Positions 7,051 to 14,806 are shown, numbered from the stretch's first letter. The stretch is 17,430 bases of DNA from CBFGWV01 sp965652545 (GCA_965652545.1 CBFGWV010000073.1:1-17430), one strand, 5' to 3'. A program made the numbers and translations. The notes: generated from the sequence alone by a model not told the origin.

Positions 7051-8946
7051 TCAGCGACTCTCCTCGAACCAGAACGTATCGGGCATGTACACGCCCAGAT
7101 AGCCGCCGGGGTCGTAGCTGTAAATGCCATCATCGGGGACGTTGCGCAGGGTCTTGGCGGCCACGACCGGCTGCAGGGCGCTGTTGACGATGCCGATCGA
7201 AAACACCTGGTCGGTGTACAAGGCCAGCATGCGATGCCAGATGGCCTCGCGCTCACGCCGGCTGGACGAGGTCTTCCAGCCCTCCAGCAGGGTCAGCAAC
7301 TGGCGGACCTCGGGCAGCTCCGGCGGTGCAGACTGTGTGCCCCGGCTTTGGTAGTGGATGCCCCACTGGGGCCACTGCAACTGCGACTCGGAGGTCGGCG
7401 CGAGCTCGCGCGGGCTCATGTCGGCGCTGGCCATGCCGTTGTCCAGGCCGGACCACACGCTCATCATCACGTTGCCGGCGATGATCCGGCTGCGGAACAC
7501 ATCGCGCTGCGATGAGCGCACGAACAGTTTGATGCCGATCGCCAGACAATGGTCGGTAATCAGCTCCAGCGCGTCGGTCTCCTCGGTGCTCTCACCGGAG
7601 GACTCGATGATGATCTCCATCGGCCGGCCATCGGGCAGCAGGCGGATGCCCTCATCGTTGCGTGCCGTCAGCCCCATGGCATCGAGCAGCGCATTGGCCT
7701 GCGCCGGGTCGTGGTCTATCCACGCGAGTTGGTAGTCGGGGCGGTACAGCGGACTCTTGCGGATGACGGTGTCCGCACTGGGCCTGGCCAGGCCGAAATA
7801 CACCGCCTGATTGATCTCGTGGCGGTCGATGGCCAGGGACAGTGCACGACGGAAACGCACGTCCTGGAAAATCTCCCGCCAGGCTGCGTCTTCGTAGTTC
7901 AGGTTCGGCAGCAGGGCGATACGGGCGCCCTGGCCGCGCTCCCACAGCATGACGCGAAAATGCTGCGTGGCCTGCGACTGGCGCAGAAAGGTGTAGTCGT
8001 CGAAGCGGATGTACTGCGCCTGGAGGTCGGAGGCACCGGTGCCGGTTTTCGCAGGGATGATCGCCGTGGTGCTGAGGTTGAGCTCGAAGCGATCGACATA
8101 GGGCAACTGAAGGCCGTTTTCATCCACCCGGTGAAAATACGGGTTGCGTTTGAACACGAACTGCTCGGCCGGCGGTGGGGTGCTGTTGACCCAGGGGTCG
8201 AGCACCGGCAGGTCGGGGTTTTCAGGCCGGTAATGACGGGCCATGCGGATGTGCAGGCCATGCCAGTTGCGCACCCGCTCGGCGGCGATCAGCGCCGTCA
8301 AGGTGTCGGCGTCCTGGTAGTCGGCGTGGTACTGCTTCAGATAATGCGCCGGCATCACCAGCTCCAACGGCTGGGCCTGCGCCAAGGCCGGCAGGAAGGC
8401 CGGGTTGGGTGCGCTCCAGCTAAAGCGCACGGTGTACTCGTCCAACACCTCGAAGCCGGGGCGTTCGCCGTCCACCAGCATCGCCTGCGGCGGGCCCACC
8501 GGCGAGAGCGTGTCATTGAGCAACACGTCCTCCCAGGTGTAGCGGAAGTCCTCGGCGGTCAGCGGGTGACCGTCCGACCAGCGATGGCCGCGGCGCAGGT
8601 GAAACGTGAACACCCGTTCGTCCTCGACCGTCACCGCCTTGAGGATGTCGGGGACCAGGTTGAGGTCTTCATCGAAGACCACCAGGCGTGTGTAGCCGTA
8701 GATGGTCATCATGCGGATGTCCTTCTGCCCGCCCACCAGCATGCGCACCGTGCCGCCGTGGCGGCCGGGCTCGCGGCCTTTGGTGGACAGATCGACCACC
8801 CGCGGCTCCAGTGGCAATCGGGCGGACATCGGCGGTAGTTCGCCGGCCTTGACCGCGTCGGCCAGTATCGGGGGCTCGACGCCACCGGCCGCCAGGGCCG
8901 GTGCCAACGCCGCGGTTAGCAGGAGTGCCAGCACGCCGAGCCTCAT
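7051..8946 (-). CDS. ABC importer solute-binding protein, family 5 (YejA/OppA-like)
   Basis: A 631-residue periplasmic binding protein. The signal peptide covers residues 1-19 or so (MRLGVLALLLTAALAPALA), with an AxA-type cleavage region. Mature-protein landmarks: GGTVRMLVGGQKDIRMM then YGYTRLVVFDEDLNLVPD (64-100), RVFTFHLRRGHRWSDGHPLTAEDF, which is the family 5 signature, and a late RALSLAIDRHEINQAVYFG region. It has no lipobox cysteine. At 631 residues it is longer than DppA (about 535) and closer to the YejA-like group. I recall similar proteins (with VYGYARLVGYD and SPFGPP-type motifs) in rhizobia. Its ATG overlaps the ATPase gene's stop as ATGA, with AAGG 4 bases upstream. The ligand is unknown; peptides or peptide-like amides are the best guess. 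Confidence 0.92.
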   Translation of the reverse strand: MRLGVLALLLTAALAPALAAGGVEPPILADAVKAGELPPMSARLPLEPRVVDLSTKGREPGRHGGTVRMLVGGQKDIRMMTIYGYTRLVVFDEDLNLVPDILKAVTVEDERVFTFHLRRGHRWSDGHPLTAEDFRYTWEDVLLNDTLSPVGPPQAMLVDGERPGFEVLDEYTVRFSWSAPNPAFLPALAQAQPLELVMPAHYLKQYHADYQDADTLTALIAAERVRNWHGLHIRMARHYRPENPDLPVLDPWVNSTPPPAEQFVFKRNPYFHRVDENGLQLPYVDRFELNLSTTAIIPAKTGTGASDLQAQYIRFDDYTFLRQSQATQHFRVMLWERGQGARIALLPNLNYEDAAWREIFQDVRFRRALSLAIDRHEINQAVYFGLARPSADTVIRKSPLYRPDYQLAWIDHDPAQANALLDAMGLTARNDEGIRLLPDGRPMEIIIESSGESTEETDALELITDHCLAIGIKLFVRSSQRDVFRSRIIAGNVMMSVWSGLDNGMASADMSPRELAPTSESQLQWPQWGIHYQSRGTQSAPPELPEVRQLLTLLEGWKTSSSRREREAIWHRMLALYTDQVFSIGIVNSALQPVVAAKTLRNVPDDGIYSYDPGGYLGVYMPDTFWFEESR

Positions 8947-10844
8947 GCGACCTTCGCCTTGAGATCGGCCCGCGGGTTGGCCAATACCCAGTGGTCGTTG
9001 CCGACCGCCTGGGGGGCGACGTCATCGCCGTTGAAGTCGGGGCCCCAGGCGGCGGTATCCGATGCACCGCCCAGGCTGAGCAGGTTGAAGTCCAGCGGGC
9101 GGTCGAGATCGGGGTAGGGCACCGCGGCCAGCAACGTGCGCGTGTAAGGGTGCACCGGCGCGCGAAACAAGACCTCGCGCGGTGCCAGTTCGACGATGCG
9201 TCCGCGGCACATGACCGCGATCCGGTCGGCCATGTAATCCACCACCGCCAGGTTGTGCGAGATGAACAGGTAGGTCAGCGAGAGCTCCCGCTTCAAATCA
9301 TTGAGCAGGTTGAGAATCTGCGCCTGGACCGAGACATCGAGCGCGCTGACCGGCTCGTCGCAGATCAGCAGGTCCGGGCCTAAGGCCAGGGCGCGGGCGA
9401 TGCCGATACGCTGGCGCTGACCGCCGGAGAAACTGTGCGGGTAGCGGCTCAGGTAGCGCGGATCCAGCCCCACCGCCTGCATCAGCTCACGCACCCGCTC
9501 GCGCCGGGTGGCGGCGTTGCCGATGCCGTGGATTTCCAGCGGTTCGTTGAGGATGCGATTGACCGTCATCCGTGGCGACAGAGAGCTGAACGGGTCCTGG
9601 AAGACCATCTGGAAGCGCGTGCGCAGGCGGATGAGTTCGTCGCCGTGCGCGGCCAGCACATCCTGCGGCCCATCGCCGACATCGAGCACCACCGAGCCGG
9701 TCTCGGGTGTCACCGCGCGCATGAGGATCTTGCTGACCGAGGTCTTGCCGCAGCCGGACTCGCCCACCAGCCCCAGGCATTCGCCTCGGCGAATGTCGAA
9801 AGAGACATCGTTCACGGCGAGGGTGCGCGCGCTCGTACTATTGCGCCGCCACCAACTGGACTTGCGCGAGCCGTAACTCAGCGACAGGTTGCGCACCGTC
9901 AGCAGCGGCCCGTCGCCGGCGACGGGCGCTTTGCGTGCCAGGCCGAGCAGAGCGCCGGTCTGTACCGGCACCTCGCGCAAGGCCTTGAGCCGTTCGCCCG
10001 GATGCATGTCGAAGTGGGGCACCGCCGCCAGCAAGGCCTTGAGATACGGGTGACGAGGGCTCTCGAACACCGCGCGCACCGGCCCGGACTCCATGACTTC
10101 GCCGTGATAGACCACCACAACCTCGTCGGCCAGGTTGGCCACCACCCCCAGGTCGTGGGTGATCAGCAGCACGGCCATGCCGAGCTTGCCTTGCAGATCC
10201 TTCAGTAGCTTGAGGATCTGCGCCTGGATGGTCACATCCAGCGCCGTGGTCGGCTCATCGGCAATCAACAGCGCCGGCTGGCAGATCAGTGCCATGGCGA
10301 TCATCGCCCGCTGGCGCAGGCCGCCGGAGAGCTCGAAAGGGTATTTGTCGTAGGCGGCCGCCGGCTCGGGGAAGCCGACCAGATCAAGCATGGCCTCGGT
10401 GGTTGCGCGGGCCTCGCCGCGGTCGATGCGCCGGTGCAGGCACAGCCCTTCCTGAATCTGGTCGCCGATGGTGTGCAGGGGCGACAGCGAGGTCATCGGC
10501 TCCTGGAAGATCATGGCGATACGGCCGCCGCGCAGGCAGCGCATCGGCGCACCGTCCGGGTCCAGGGCGGCGATGTCGATGTCGCTACCGGGTGTCGCCG
10601 GGTCGAAGAAGCGCACCCGTCCGCCGGTGATCTTGGCCGGCCGCGGCAGAATGCCCTGGATGGTCTGTGCGATGACCGACTTGCCGGAGCCTGACTCGCC
10701 GACCAATGCGGTCACCTTACCCGGCAATACCCGGAAGCTGACCCCCTTGACAGCCTCCACGTGCCCACCGAGCAGGTCGAATCCGACCCGTAGATCCTCT
10801 ACCCGGAGCAGGTCGGTTGTTTCCCGTGTCGAGGTTGGTGGCAT
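8943..10844 (-). CDS. Fused dual ATPase of a peptide-type ABC importer (DppD-DppF / YejF-like)
   Basis: A 633-residue cytoplasmic ATPase with two complete nucleotide-binding domains. Domain 1: Walker A GESGSGKS (49-56), Q-loop Q114, signature LSGGLRQR (172-179), Walker B LLIADEP (192-198), switch His230. Domain 2: Walker A GESGCGKT (361-368), Q416, signature FSGGQRQR (472-479), Walker B LLICDEP (492-498), His530. All catalytic residues are present in both halves. Each domain ends in the HPY(L/T)(K/R)(A/T)LLAAVP segment of oligopeptide ATPases. One polypeptide thus replaces the usual separate D and F subunits. It is the first gene of its importer operon and overlaps the binding-protein gene by 4 bases. 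No Shine-Dalgarno is visible before the ATG at 10844; the DNA there is ACGACCACACT, right after heptamer element C. Confidence 0.93.
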   Translation of the reverse strand: MPPTSTRETTDLLRVEDLRVGFDLLGGHVEAVKGVSFRVLPGKVTALVGESGSGKSVIAQTIQGILPRPAKITGGRVRFFDPATPGSDIDIAALDPDGAPMRCLRGGRIAMIFQEPMTSLSPLHTIGDQIQEGLCLHRRIDRGEARATTEAMLDLVGFPEPAAAYDKYPFELSGGLRQRAMIAMALICQPALLIADEPTTALDVTIQAQILKLLKDLQGKLGMAVLLITHDLGVVANLADEVVVVYHGEVMESGPVRAVFESPRHPYLKALLAAVPHFDMHPGERLKALREVPVQTGALLGLARKAPVAGDGPLLTVRNLSLSYGSRKSSWWRRNSTSARTLAVNDVSFDIRRGECLGLVGESGCGKTSVSKILMRAVTPETGSVVLDVGDGPQDVLAAHGDELIRLRTRFQMVFQDPFSSLSPRMTVNRILNEPLEIHGIGNAATRRERVRELMQAVGLDPRYLSRYPHSFSGGQRQRIGIARALALGPDLLICDEPVSALDVSVQAQILNLLNDLKRELSLTYLFISHNLAVVDYMADRIAVMCRGRIVELAPREVLFRAPVHPYTRTLLAAVPYPDLDRPLDFNLLSLGGASDTAAWGPDFNGDDVAPQAVGNDHWVLANPRADLKAKVA

Positions 10845-10854
10845 AGTGTGGTCG

Positions 10855-10957
10855 TTTTAAGTTTTAAGTTTTAAGTTTTAAGTTTTAAGTTTGAGAGGGC
10901 ATCGCAGCACCTCCCCTTGGTGCCGTCCACTTAAAACTTAACACTTAAAACCTAAAA
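10855..10957. repeat. Heptamer inverted-repeat element C
   Basis: Left arm: five perfect TTTTAAG units (10855-10889) plus a decayed sixth (TTTGAGA). The spacer contains GCATCGC (10899-10905) and a hairpin GCACC/GGTGC (10907-10911 and 10919-10923). Right arm: CTTAAAA, CTTAACA, CTTAAAA, CCTAAAA (10930-10957). The element starts directly after tandem stop codons TAA TGA of the ligase gene and ends 10 bases before the ATG of the ATPase gene. It shares GCATCGC and CCACTTAAAAC with element A, which indicates common origin. Confidence 0.85.
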
Positions 10958-10961
10958 CTCA

Positions 10962-12095
10962 TTACGCCAAACCTTCGATCGTGCCCTGGATCAGGGAATC
11001 CACCACATGCCTGAGCGCCTCGTCCGCCGGCAGGCCCTCGGCCAGTGCCTGGCGGTAGACGGCCAGCTGCCGGTGAGCGCTGGTGCCGCGCTGGATGATA
11101 TCGCGCAACCCCTGCACCTCGGCCTCGCAGCCGAAGAACGCGGCATCCTCGGCGGTGAGTTCGATCATCTCCTCCAAAAGCTCGGCATACGGCACCACCG
11201 TACCCAGGCCGAAGTCGACCAGGCCCTCGTCGATGCCGTAGCGCTGGGCGCGCCAGCGGTTCTCGTCGATGAGCATGGGGGCATAAACCCGCCAGCGCTG
11301 GTTGCGTCGGCGCAAGCGGTAGAGCATGCGCAGCAGGCAGCGGTACAGTGCGGCGATACCGATGGCATCGTCCATACGCGTGCACACGTCGGTCAGGCGC
11401 AGTTCCAGCGTGGGGTAGAACATCGACGGGCGCACGTCCCACCAGATGCGGCTGGCGTCCTGGATCAGCCCGGCCCGGACCAGCACATCGATATGGCGCA
11501 GGTATTCGGAGTGGGAATTGAACGTCTCGGGTAGACCGGTGCGCGGCAACTCGTTGAACACGCTCACGCGGTATGACTTGAGGCCCGAGTCGACCCCGCG
11601 CCAGAACGGCGAGGAGGTCGACAAGGCCAGCAGGTGCGGCAGGAAATAGCTCACCTGCTTCATCAGGTCGATGCGCAGTTCGTCGTCATCCAGCCCCACG
11701 TGTACGTGCATGCCGCAGATGACCAGCCGCCGGCCCACGCCCTGCAGAGCCTGTGCGAGCTCGAAATAGCGTGCCTTGTCCGTTGGCTTCTGGATGTCCC
11801 AGCGGGCAAAGGGGTGGGTGGAGGCCGCGATGGGTGCCAGCCCGGCCTCGCCGGTGACGTCCGCAACCGTGCGGCGCAAGGTCGCCAGCTCGTCGCGCGC
11901 ATCGGCCAGGCGGGTGTGTACCCGCGTACCCACTTCGATCTGGCAGCGCAGGAACTCAGTCGTGACCTGCGTGTTGAGCCGCTCCTCGCAACGCTGCATC
12001 AGCTCGGCGGGCGGGTCGGCGGTCAGGTCGCGGCTGTGTTTATCGACGAGTAGATATTCTTCTTCAATACCGACGGTGAAACTGGGTTCCTGCAC
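10962..12095 (-). CDS. ybdK: Carboxylate-amine ligase, YbdK/GCS2 family
   Basis: A 377-residue ATP-dependent ligase of the glutamate-cysteine ligase type 2 family, expected to join a carboxylate (often glutamate) to an amine; E. coli YbdK has weak gamma-glutamylcysteine ligase activity. Visible landmarks: FTVGIEEEYLLVD (6-18), with the metal-binding glutamates, QIEVGT (52-57), APIAASTHPFARW (87-99), GMHVHVGLDD (128-137), WWDVRPS (218-224), TLELRLTDVCT (229-239) and DENRWRAQRYG (277-287). Length and motif order fit the family. The start is GTG at 12095 with AAGGTG 7 bases upstream; no closer ATG fits the N-terminus. It lies 23 bases after the amidohydrolase gene, so the two are probably co-transcribed. 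The true substrate may not be cysteine. The gene symbol indicates family only. Confidence 0.88.
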   Translation of the reverse strand: MQEPSFTVGIEEEYLLVDKHSRDLTADPPAELMQRCEERLNTQVTTEFLRCQIEVGTRVHTRLADARDELATLRRTVADVTGEAGLAPIAASTHPFARWDIQKPTDKARYFELAQALQGVGRRLVICGMHVHVGLDDDELRIDLMKQVSYFLPHLLALSTSSPFWRGVDSGLKSYRVSVFNELPRTGLPETFNSHSEYLRHIDVLVRAGLIQDASRIWWDVRPSMFYPTLELRLTDVCTRMDDAIGIAALYRCLLRMLYRLRRRNQRWRVYAPMLIDENRWRAQRYGIDEGLVDFGLGTVVPYAELLEEMIELTAEDAAFFGCEAEVQGLRDIIQRGTSAHRQLAVYRQALAEGLPADEALRHVVDSLIQGTIEGLA

Positions 12096-12118
12096 AACCG
12101 TTCACCTTGCTTACTTGC

Positions 12119-12934
12119 CTAGAAGTATTCGATACGGTGGATCGTCGGGTCGGCCGCCAGCACATCGTTCAGGGCGCGCATCAGCAGCTCCGCCCAGGTG
12201 CGGCAGCCATTTTCGTCGGCCAGCAGATCTTGGCGGATTTCGAACAGCACATGAGGCAGGCCCGAGGACTCCGCGTGGGTGTCCACGGTAAACCCCACCT
12301 GATGGCCCGAATACGGCTGATTGTCGCCCACGCAGTATTCGGTTTCGCGATCGAACCATTCCAATACGGGCTTGGAAAGCCGCGAATCATGCTTCCATAG
12401 CACCCCCAGGTGCCAGGGCCGCGGCTCGCCGGTGTGCAGTTTGGGTGTGAAGCTGTGCACGGAGATCACGGCCGGGGCGGTCGTGCTGTGGCGGATTCTC
12501 GCCACCTCGCGGGTGATGGCGTGATGGTAAGGCCAGAAAATGGCCTCCATGCGCGCCTCGGTCTGCGGCAGGCTCAAGTCCTGATTGCCCGGTATGGGCA
12601 GGCCGTCACTGACCGGCGGAATGGACGTGAGGTCGCCCGGTGGGCGATTGCAGTCAATCACAAGGCGCGAATACGTGGCGATCACCGCGGTGACGCCCAT
12701 CGCCTCGGCCATCAACTCGGTGACCCGGGCGGCGCCCAGGTCCACGGCCATGTGCTCGGTCTGGAATACCGATGTCGACAATCCCAAGTGATCGAGCGCT
12801 GCCGGCACGCGGTTGCCGGCGTGGTCGCAGACCAGTATCAAAGGCTTATCGGCCAAGGGGTTGAGAACACGGAACGGCGGCGGGTCATCAGATCGGAGCA
12901 GCACGTGGTCGCCCACTCCCATGGAGTCGTTCAT
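12119..12934 (-). CDS. N-formylglutamate amidohydrolase-like protein
   Basis: A 271-residue hydrolase of the HutG/N-formylglutamate amidohydrolase family (zinc-type, hydrolyses amide bonds of acylated amino acids). Landmarks: LILVCDHAGNRVP (32-44), where Asp and His are probable metal or catalytic residues, HMAVDLGAARV (61-71), SRLVIDCNRPPGD (89-101), FWPYHHAI (133-140), ISVHSFTP (157-164), with a second catalytic-type His, and VLFEIRQDLL (229-238). I chose the ATG at 12934 because the extra 41 residues upstream look unlike the family and come from the divergent promoter region. There is no Shine-Dalgarno; TATAAC four bases upstream raises a leaderless transcript. No histidine-degradation genes are near, so a role in that pathway is unlikely. 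It is paired with the YbdK-like ligase, perhaps in making or trimming an amide. Confidence 0.85.
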   Translation of the reverse strand: MNDSMGVGDHVLLRSDDPPPFRVLNPLADKPLILVCDHAGNRVPAALDHLGLSTSVFQTEHMAVDLGAARVTELMAEAMGVTAVIATYSRLVIDCNRPPGDLTSIPPVSDGLPIPGNQDLSLPQTEARMEAIFWPYHHAITREVARIRHSTTAPAVISVHSFTPKLHTGEPRPWHLGVLWKHDSRLSKPVLEWFDRETEYCVGDNQPYSGHQVGFTVDTHAESSGLPHVLFEIRQDLLADENGCRTWAELLMRALNDVLAADPTIHRIEYF

Positions 12935-13092
12935 TTGCGTTATACGTTGGTGTATTGACGGTTTGAGCGACTTGAGAGTACACCCAAAAAAGGCGCTCGC
13001 AAAACGGTGCCCGTACATGTCGATAGGTGCAAGCCCTACAACTACACTTTGCGCCATACGCGACTGTACACAACTAACCCAACGGAGATGGT
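12935..13092. promoter_or_regulatory. Divergent promoter region, amidohydrolase gene versus dppA
   Basis: This 158-base gap must hold promoters for both directions. Plus strand: TTGACG (12955-12960) with TACACC (12979-12984) at an 18-base spacing is a weak candidate, giving a leader of about 100 bases; the dppA ribosome site GGAG is at 13084-13087, five bases before the ATG. Minus strand: TATAAC (12944-12939), close to the amidohydrolase ATG. GTACAC-type words occur twice (about 12978 and 13066) and could be operator parts. I name no regulator. Confidence 0.4.
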
Positions 13093-14694
13093 ATGAAACC
13101 CCAAGCCTTCAAAACCACGTTGATCGCCGCGGCGCTAGCGACCCTGTTCAGCCCGGCGGCCCTGGCTGCAAAGACTCTCGTGTTCTGCTCCGAGGGTAGC
13201 CCAGAGGGCTTCAACCCGCAGCTCTACACCGCAGGAACCACATTCGATGCCAGCTCGCGCGCCGTCTACAACGGCCTGGTCGAGTTCGAGCTGGGCACGA
13301 CCAACACCGGGCCCGGCCTTGCCGAGAGCTGGGAGGTCTCCGACGACGGGCTGACCTACACCTTCCATCTGCGCAAGGGCGTGAAGTTCCACACCACTGA
13401 CTTCTTCACCCCGACCCGCGATTTCAACGCCGAGGACGTGCTGTTCTCCTTCAACCGCCAGTGGAAAACCGACCATCCCTTCCATCAGGTCTCCGGCGGC
13501 ACGTACGAATACTTCAACGGCATGAGCATGCCGGACCTCATCGAGTCCATCGAGGCGCCGGACGAGTACACCGTCGTCTTCAAGCTCAAGCGCCCGGAAG
13601 CCCCGTTCATCGCCAATATGGGCATGGACTTCGCCTCCATCCTGTCGGCCGAGTACGCTGCGCAGGTCGAGGCCGCAGGCAACCTCGAGCAGATCGACCT
13701 GCAGCCGGTGGGTACCGGCCCGTTCCAACTGGTCGACTACCAGAAGGACGCGATCATCCGCTACAAGGCCCATGAGGAGTATTGGGGCGGCAAGGCGGAC
13801 ATCGACAATCTGGTGTTCTCCATCACCCCCGACGCCTCGGTACGCTACGCCAAGCTCCAGGCCGGCGAATGCCACGTCATGCCGTACCCCAATCCGGCCG
13901 ATCTCGAGGCCATGGCCTCCGACCCCAACGTCAACCTGCTTCAGCAGGAAGGCCTGAACGTCGGCTATCTGGCCTTCAACGTCGAGAAGCCGCCGTTCGA
14001 CAACGTCCAGGTGCGCCAGGCCTTGAGCATGGCCATCAACAAGGACGCCATCATCGATGCGGTGTTCCAGGGCGCGGGCGAGGTGGCCAAGAACCCCATC
14101 CCGCCGACCATCTGGTCGTATAACGACGATGTGGAGGATTACGCGTACGACCCGGAGAAAGCCAAGGCGCTGCTGGCCGAGGCCGGTTTCCCCGATGGCT
14201 TTGAAACCGACATCTGGGCCATGCCGGTACAGCGCCCCTACAATCCCAATGCCCGCCGCATGGCCGAGATCATCCAGGCCGACTGGGCGGCCATCGGCGT
14301 CAAGGCGGAGATCGTCTCCTACGAGTGGGGCGAGTACCTGGAGCGTTCGAAGAACGGCGAACACCAGACGCTGCTGCTGGGTTGGACGGGTGACAACGGT
14401 GACCCTGACAACTTCCTCGCCGTGTTGCTGGGCTGCGACGGTGTCGGCGGCAGCAACCGTGCCCGCTGGTGTTACCAGCCCTTCGAGGACCTGATCCAGA
14501 AGGCCAAGACGGTCAGCGACATGGACGAGCGCACCGCACTGTACGAGGAAGCCCAGGTCGTGTTCAAAGAACAGGCCCCCTGGGTCACCATCGCCCATTC
14601 GGTGGTGTTCAAGCCCGTCCGTCCCGAAGTCGAAGGGTTCAAGATCGACCCCTTCGGCGGCCACGTCTTCTACGGCGTGGACCTGAAGGAGTAA
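13093..14694 (+). CDS. dppA: Dipeptide ABC transporter periplasmic binding protein DppA
   Basis: A 533-residue periplasmic dipeptide-binding protein; E. coli DppA has 535. A signal peptide covers residues 1-25 (hydrophobic LIAAALATLF, then SPAALA before the cut). The mature part starts KTLVFCSEGSPEGFNPQL, nearly identical to what I recall for enterobacterial DppA. Further matches: LTYTFHLRKGVKF (family 5 signature), ITPDASVRYAKLQAGEC, MPYPNPAD, WAMPVQRPYNPNARRMAE, GWTGDNGDPDNF and WVTIAHSVVFKPVRPEV. Cys residues typical of the family are present. A good ribosome-binding site (GGAG) precedes the ATG. It is the first gene of the operon with dppB, dppC and dppD. Imported dipeptides would serve as nitrogen and carbon source; haem-precursor uptake and chemotaxis are known for the E. 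coli protein but are not shown here. Confidence 0.97.
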   Translation: MKPQAFKTTLIAAALATLFSPAALAAKTLVFCSEGSPEGFNPQLYTAGTTFDASSRAVYNGLVEFELGTTNTGPGLAESWEVSDDGLTYTFHLRKGVKFHTTDFFTPTRDFNAEDVLFSFNRQWKTDHPFHQVSGGTYEYFNGMSMPDLIESIEAPDEYTVVFKLKRPEAPFIANMGMDFASILSAEYAAQVEAAGNLEQIDLQPVGTGPFQLVDYQKDAIIRYKAHEEYWGGKADIDNLVFSITPDASVRYAKLQAGECHVMPYPNPADLEAMASDPNVNLLQQEGLNVGYLAFNVEKPPFDNVQVRQALSMAINKDAIIDAVFQGAGEVAKNPIPPTIWSYNDDVEDYAYDPEKAKALLAEAGFPDGFETDIWAMPVQRPYNPNARRMAEIIQADWAAIGVKAEIVSYEWGEYLERSKNGEHQTLLLGWTGDNGDPDNFLAVLLGCDGVGGSNRARWCYQPFEDLIQKAKTVSDMDERTALYEEAQVVFKEQAPWVTIAHSVVFKPVRPEVEGFKIDPFGGHVFYGVDLKE

Positions 14695-14711
14695 ACTCCC
14701 CGCCCCTTGCG

Positions 14712-14736
14712 ACACGCCCCCTGACCGGGGGCGTGT
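14712..14736 (+). terminator. Strong GC hairpin between dppA and dppB (attenuator or RNA-stabilising stem)
   Basis: ACACGCCCCC (14712-14721), loop TGACC, GGGGGCGTGT (14727-14736): a perfect 10-base-pair stem, 18 bases after the dppA stop. Only a weak T-run follows (ATCGTTTACGCTTT), so complete termination is unlikely. Stems after the binding-protein gene commonly protect that part of the message and allow more binding protein than permease to be made. The dppB gene follows about 70 bases later. Confidence 0.75.
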
Positions 14737-14806
14737 TCGCGCACGCATCGTTTACGCTTTACCAGAAGCTATAACGATAAGACCTGCAACCCGCGGGACA
14801 GGTGCC

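Noticed and set aside
10855..10957. CRISPR array
   Set aside because: The units are 7 bases and directly adjacent, with no spacers between them and no cas genes.
10962..12934. Histidine-utilisation (hut) role for the amidohydrolase, or an ATP-grasp partner of the ligase
   Set aside because: No hutH, hutU, hutI or ATP-grasp gene is present in the window, so neither context is supported.
12935..13057. Upstream ATG at 13057 for the amidohydrolase
   Set aside because: The 41 added residues fall in the divergent promoter region and do not resemble the family; the ATG at 12934 begins a normal-length protein.
13135..14748. Long open frame (537 codons) antisense to dppA, and similar long frames antisense to the other importer genes (for example 7549-8838 and 14813-15961)
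   Set aside because: The opposite strand encodes unmistakable transporter proteins. The antisense translations are rich in Gly, Val, His, Gln and Arg without domains, as expected for shadows in GC-rich DNA.
14751..14775. Internal promoter before dppB (TTTACG with TATAAC)
   Set aside because: The spacing between the two words is 13 bases, too short for a sigma-70 promoter, and no better -35 word is placed correctly.
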